The notes beneath the pieces are model-generated. The model saw only the letters and a program-made list of their open reading frames with translations. It was not told the origin of the DNA and made no database searches. A DNA stretch of 64,000 bases from NCBI RefSeq assembly GCF_014212135.1, contig NZ_JACJVQ010000002.1, positions 62,001 to 126,000 of the forward strand, in the 5' to 3' direction. A program made the position numbers and the translations under genes. Positions 60,746-64,000 of this stretch are shown here, piece after piece. Source of the DNA: Cohnella thailandensis. GTDB lineage: Bacteria > Bacillota > Bacilli > Paenibacillales > Paenibacillaceae. Position 1 is the first letter of the stretch, and each line of letters begins with the position of its first letter.

Positions 60746-62032
60746 ATGGATAGTTCGACGCCCTGCTTGGAAATCCTTCCAGTAGAGGACGCTCTAGGGA
60801 CGGAGGGCTTCAATATTCGAAGAGAACAAACCAAGGCGATTGGTTTCTGGGAAGGCATGGCGGCCAAAACGACAAGCTGGTGGCGTTCGATTCCCCTTCG
60901 AGCCCGTGCCGTCCCATTGAGCGTAACGGAGGAGGAATGGCGCTGGCTATACGGGAAGCTGAAGGAGAAGCCTCGTTCGCCGGATGGCGGATTGCCTTCC
61001 TTGAAGGAAAGCAGCCGTCTTCTGGTCCGCCGCATCCGGGAGGAGACCGAACGGCTCAATCGCAACAACGTGACTCGAACGGCGGCCTATCTGGAGATGT
61101 ACGGGCGGCATCCGGAGCTGCATTGGGCGCTGCTTGCCCATCTGGTCTCCCGCAACGGCGGCTGGAGCATGACCGACCTCCGCGGAGAGTGGCTTCCGAA
61201 ACTGCTGGACCAGGAAACGATTCGTTTGACCTTCCGTATGCTCGAAGCCTGCAATGCTTTGATTTTCCGCGATGCCTATCCTCAATTGCTGCTTTATTCG
61301 GAGAGCAAACGACAGGGACATGCGATATTCGAGCTGCTGCCTCATCTGAGCGTGTCCGTGTTCATGCGGCCGTTCTGGGAGCTGTTCTGGCGGGGCCGGA
61401 ATCCGGTTCCTCTCACCGTCGCTCTGGTCGTAAACGAGCAGAACGTCATCGAGAAGCGAGTCGTTCGGGATCCGTTATACCGCGATGAGATATTGAGCAC
61501 GCTTGCTTTCCGGTCGCAGCCGCTGCTCCAATCCAATCAACTGCTGCTGCCGCTCTTGGGAAAAAGGGGAGTGCGCCGATTGGCCGGCAGAGTGCTGGAG
61601 AGGTTCGGGCAGCTTGACGAGCGGATCGAATTCGGGAAGGATCTCTATTCGATCCTGTTCGGCTATCCGAAGGTGCACGCGCGGGCGCTCGCCTTCGCCG
61701 AAGCGGTGCCGCATACGGGCTCGCGGGCGGATTATTGGCCCCATCTGTTTACGGATAAGCCAAAAAGCGATGCCGTTCCCGGGATTTCCGGGTTCGACAC
61801 CGCTCTGGGACCCCCTCCTTGGTTCAGTCCCCGCCTGACCGACGCTTGGGACAACCAGGCTCTGGGGCCTGTCCAAGCAGGAGATTGGTATGAGGATCTA
61901 TCCGCGCTCGATTATCTCAAGAGAATGCGCCAGCCCCGCGTCATCGACATGACTCGCGAGCATGTTTTCGGACAACGCAAGCTGCAGGCGGCCGTCCGAA
62001 TCGGCGATTATCTGGATTTAGGCGGAAGCTGA
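60746..62032 (+). CDS. DUF2515 family protein (YppC-like)
   Basis: A 428-residue soluble protein. RLNRNNVTRTAAYLEMYGRH, PELHWALLAHLVSRNGGWSM and TDLRGEWLP match the DUF2515 signature found in B. subtilis YppC, of unknown function. GGAGGAGG lies 6 bases before the ATG. The start is divergent from the lipoprotein gene by 92 bp, and the end overlaps the convergent flippase gene by 15 bp. Confidence 0.88.
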   Translation: MDSSTPCLEILPVEDALGTEGFNIRREQTKAIGFWEGMAAKTTSWWRSIPLRARAVPLSVTEEEWRWLYGKLKEKPRSPDGGLPSLKESSRLLVRRIREETERLNRNNVTRTAAYLEMYGRHPELHWALLAHLVSRNGGWSMTDLRGEWLPKLLDQETIRLTFRMLEACNALIFRDAYPQLLLYSESKRQGHAIFELLPHLSVSVFMRPFWELFWRGRNPVPLTVALVVNEQNVIEKRVVRDPLYRDEILSTLAFRSQPLLQSNQLLLPLLGKRGVRRLAGRVLERFGQLDERIEFGKDLYSILFGYPKVHARALAFAEAVPHTGSRADYWPHLFTDKPKSDAVPGISGFDTALGPPPWFSPRLTDAWDNQALGPVQAGDWYEDLSALDYLKRMRQPRVIDMTREHVFGQRKLQAAVRIGDYLDLGGS

Positions 62033-63673
62033 GCCGCGGGAACGACCGAGCGCGCGAACGACCGGGCCGAGTACCTTGCGGATTCTCGCCGGATAGCCGC
62101 TTAAATCTTCCGAGCGGATGACTCGGAACAGAACGAGCAGAACCAGGTAAGCCGCGCATACGAAGATGCCGAGCACGATCGTTACGATCAGATACGGCCA
62201 TTTGCCCCCCAGCGACTCCGTCCATTCCAATCCGTAATAAACGATAGCCGATCCGACCCCCGCGATGACGGTCACCGCGGACGCGAAGCCTGTCCAGCGA
62301 TCGCCGAGCGCCTTGATGCCGGTCAGCTTCCGGATCGTGATCATGTTCCAGGCCGTCACGAAGATGAAGCAGACGCTCGTCGCGGCGACGAGGCCGTATA
62401 CCCCGAAGAACGGGGTAAGCGCCAGGCTTAGCGCGAGTTTGATCGCGATCCCGGTCAGCGTATGCGCCATCGCCGTCCGCTGACGGCTGATCCCGTTGAG
62501 GATCGAGTTCGAGGTCATCATCGTAATCTGGAAAATGGTGCCCCCGGCGAGCATGGCGACGATCTCGCTCTCCGACGGCTTGCTGAACAACAAGCCGTTG
62601 ACGGCATGTGCGCCGACCGTGAGCACGAGGACGATAGGCATGCCGGTGAAGATGGCGATCCGCATCGCCAGCATCCCTTGGCTTCGCACCCTCTCGTCGT
62701 CGCGAGCCGCGAATGCCGCCGCAAGCACCGGCAAGATCGAGGTGCTTAGCGCGATCGCGAGAACCGGTGGAATGCCGGCGATGGATTGGGCATTCGTGAC
62801 GAGACCCGCCAGCCAGGATTCCACGGTAGCTTTATCGAAATTCCAGTGGGATAGCGGCCCAAGAAGGGAAGTATCGATAAAATAGATAAGTTGAACCGTC
62901 ATCGCCGTTAGCAGGATCGGAATGGAAATCTTCAGAATCGCCTTGTAGATATCCTTCGTCTGCGTCAGAACCGGAGGGCCTCCAGCCTGTACGGATGAAG
63001 GGATCGACTCCGTTCGCGGCGACTTGCGATCGCCTGCTTCCAACCTGCGTGCGTACCACAGCATGACGGCCAGCGCGGCTATGCCGCCGAAGACGCTCCC
63101 GAGCGCGCCTCCTGCCGCCATAATTCGATTGTTATAGCCAAGACCTTGAAGAAGGAAGACGAGACCGACCGCCGTTATTACCCGGGCAATTTGTTCGATC
63201 ACTTGCGAGACGCCGCCGGCCATCATGAACTGGCGGCCTTGGAAATATCCCCGCATCATCGCGATTATGGGGAAGAAAAGCAAGGCCGGAGCGATAGCCC
63301 GAACCGCGAGATCCCCATCCGGAACCTTAGAGAACGACGCATAGTAAGGCGCAACAAGCAATAGAACAAGCGTCATGATAATGCCCATAAGTATTCCAAA
63401 CCTAATAGCGGCTCGGTAGATCTTCTTGACCTCCGCTTCGCGGCCGAGCTCCAGCCGCTCCGACACCATCTTGGAGATGGCGCTCGGAATGCCCGCCGTA
63501 GCGAACACGAGCAATAGTAGATACACGTTATTGGCGAGACCGAAAGCGCTTTGCCCGTTCTTGTCCATCGCGTACTCCAGCGGAACCCGCTGGAATATGC
63601 CCAATACCCTGGCCGCGAGAGCCGCCCCGGCCAGAATGATCGTTCCTTTGACCAATGAATCTTTCTTTACCAT
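62018..63673 (-). CDS. MurJ/SpoVB-type polysaccharide flippase (YtgP-like)
   Basis: A 551-residue MOP-superfamily membrane protein with about 14 segments. The N-terminal KGTIILAGAALAARVLGIFQ, IPSAISKMVSERL and AIAPALLFFPIIAMMRGYFQ are typical of the SpoVB/YtgP group. These flip lipid II or lipid-linked sugars across the membrane; YtgP is the B. subtilis MurJ. SpoVB, acting in the spore cortex, is the alternative. The next gene on the right is transcribed in the same direction. Confidence 0.9.
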   Translation of the reverse strand: MVKKDSLVKGTIILAGAALAARVLGIFQRVPLEYAMDKNGQSAFGLANNVYLLLLVFATAGIPSAISKMVSERLELGREAEVKKIYRAAIRFGILMGIIMTLVLLLVAPYYASFSKVPDGDLAVRAIAPALLFFPIIAMMRGYFQGRQFMMAGGVSQVIEQIARVITAVGLVFLLQGLGYNNRIMAAGGALGSVFGGIAALAVMLWYARRLEAGDRKSPRTESIPSSVQAGGPPVLTQTKDIYKAILKISIPILLTAMTVQLIYFIDTSLLGPLSHWNFDKATVESWLAGLVTNAQSIAGIPPVLAIALSTSILPVLAAAFAARDDERVRSQGMLAMRIAIFTGMPIVLVLTVGAHAVNGLLFSKPSESEIVAMLAGGTIFQITMMTSNSILNGISRQRTAMAHTLTGIAIKLALSLALTPFFGVYGLVAATSVCFIFVTAWNMITIRKLTGIKALGDRWTGFASAVTVIAGVGSAIVYYGLEWTESLGGKWPYLIVTIVLGIFVCAAYLVLLVLFRVIRSEDLSGYPARIRKVLGPVVRALGRSRGSASA

Positions 63674-63682
63674 ATCAGCTTC

Positions 63683-64000
63683 TCATCCCAACGATTCTAA
63701 CGGTTTATGATTGCCGCGGACCGGCTTGGCCGCCCCCGACGGAGCCGCCCAGCGCACGCCATTGGCGATGACGCGGCGCACGAGCGGATGATAATAGGTT
63801 GGATACGTCTCATGGCCCGGACGGAAGTAGAAGATCTTCCCTTGGCCGCGCTTGTAGGTGCAGCCGCTGCGGAACACCTCTCCGCCCTCGAACCAGCTGA
63901 TGAACACGAGCTCGTCGGGGGCCGGGATATCGAAGTGCTCTCCGTACATCTCCTCCGGCTTGATCTCGAAGAACTCCGGAAGTCCGGCAGCGATCGGATG
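63683..64000 (-). CDS. ThuA domain protein (partial)
   Basis: The C-terminal 105 residues of a protein cut by the right edge. HPIAAGLPEFFEIKPEEMY, ELVFISWFEGGEVFRSGCTY, GKIFYFRPGHETYPTYYHPL and RRVIANGVRWA match the ThuA (trehalose utilisation) family, a class I glutamine-amidotransferase-like fold found in sugar catabolism operons. The enzymatic activity of the family is unclear. Confidence 0.88.
   Translation of the reverse strand, partial: HPIAAGLPEFFEIKPEEMYGEHFDIPAPDELVFISWFEGGEVFRSGCTYKRGQGKIFYFRPGHETYPTYYHPLVRRVIANGVRWAAPSGAAKPVRGNHKPLESLG

Overview
The window is one contiguous stretch of chromosome from a high-GC, Gram-positive, endospore-forming Firmicute, most like the Paenibacillaceae (Cohnella/Paenibacillus type). 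The evidence is the gene content: Sda, a YheC/YheD spore-coat ATP-grasp, CwlD, DnaB/DnaI primosome proteins, HemQ, YumC-type ferredoxin reductase, YuiB, YuzB, YutJ, YqzM and YezD. It also has strong AGGAGG-type ribosome binding sites with TTG and GTG starts. No rRNA, tRNA, prophage, insertion sequence or CRISPR array was seen. Most genes are ordinary housekeeping genes; the unusual material lies in the intergenic DNA.

Layout. 1-1,040: anti-sigma factor (cut by the window edge) and ECF sigma factor. 1,045-5,200: odhAB. 5,440-6,092: tdk. 6,234-12,912: a small regulon of a DUF4091 protein, kbl, an SDR-type threonine dehydrogenase, a GntR regulator fused to a solute-binding domain, and a D-2-hydroxyacid dehydrogenase, linked by a shared DNA box. 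13,051-17,478: sdhCAB and a divergent LysR gene. 17,575-23,120: two ydaO/yuaA-type c-di-AMP riboswitches, one before a LysM-3D wall protein and one before a ktrB-ktrB-ktrA potassium uptake operon, with a polysaccharide deacetylase between. 23,324-29,100: CPBP protease, uvrC, yqzM, cwlD. 29,096-32,312: sulfate transport (sbp-cysT-cysW-yezD, no cysA). 32,371-37,660: ABC exporter with a cyclic-nucleotide domain, GNAT, methyltransferase, thioredoxin-reductase-like protein, Rrf2. 37,714-40,639: dnaB and dnaI. 40,837-47,557: fRMsr, hydrolase, GtrA, YuiB, HemQ, NDH-2, YumC and a zinc ribbon protein. 47,554-53,823: sda, YheC/D, an iron-regulated NEAT-like protein, an A-type Fe-S carrier, mqnE, YutJ, YuzB, a NifU-domain protein. 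53,824-64,000: SDR, HEPN-like protein, ctaA, HxlR, unknown genes, thioredoxin-like protein, lipoprotein, DUF2515, MurJ/YtgP-like flippase and a ThuA fragment.

Functional themes. Respiration and redox: 2-oxoglutarate dehydrogenase, succinate dehydrogenase, NDH-2 with a Rex-type box, heme a synthase, HemQ, MqnE (futalosine menaquinone route) and Fe-S assembly proteins. Osmotic and wall homeostasis under c-di-AMP. DNA replication and its sporulation checkpoint: DnaB, DnaI, and sda with upstream DnaA boxes.

Most striking: three unrelated tandem arrays with the same ~51-bp period (25,119-25,423; 38,770-39,062; 44,159-44,347), each open on both strands as 17-residue repeats. One lies between dnaB and dnaI and forms six hairpins; one adjoins a decapitated GntR/MocR-type remnant. 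Other points: a 47-residue sda gene with a DnaA-box cluster, a perfect 12-bp-arm Fur-type dyad before a NEAT-like protein, an ABC-cNMP fusion, an acidic insertion in UvrC, an apparently shortened subunit-binding domain in OdhB, and a hairpin covering the ribosome binding site of a zinc ribbon gene. All calls come from reading the sequence; no searches were run.
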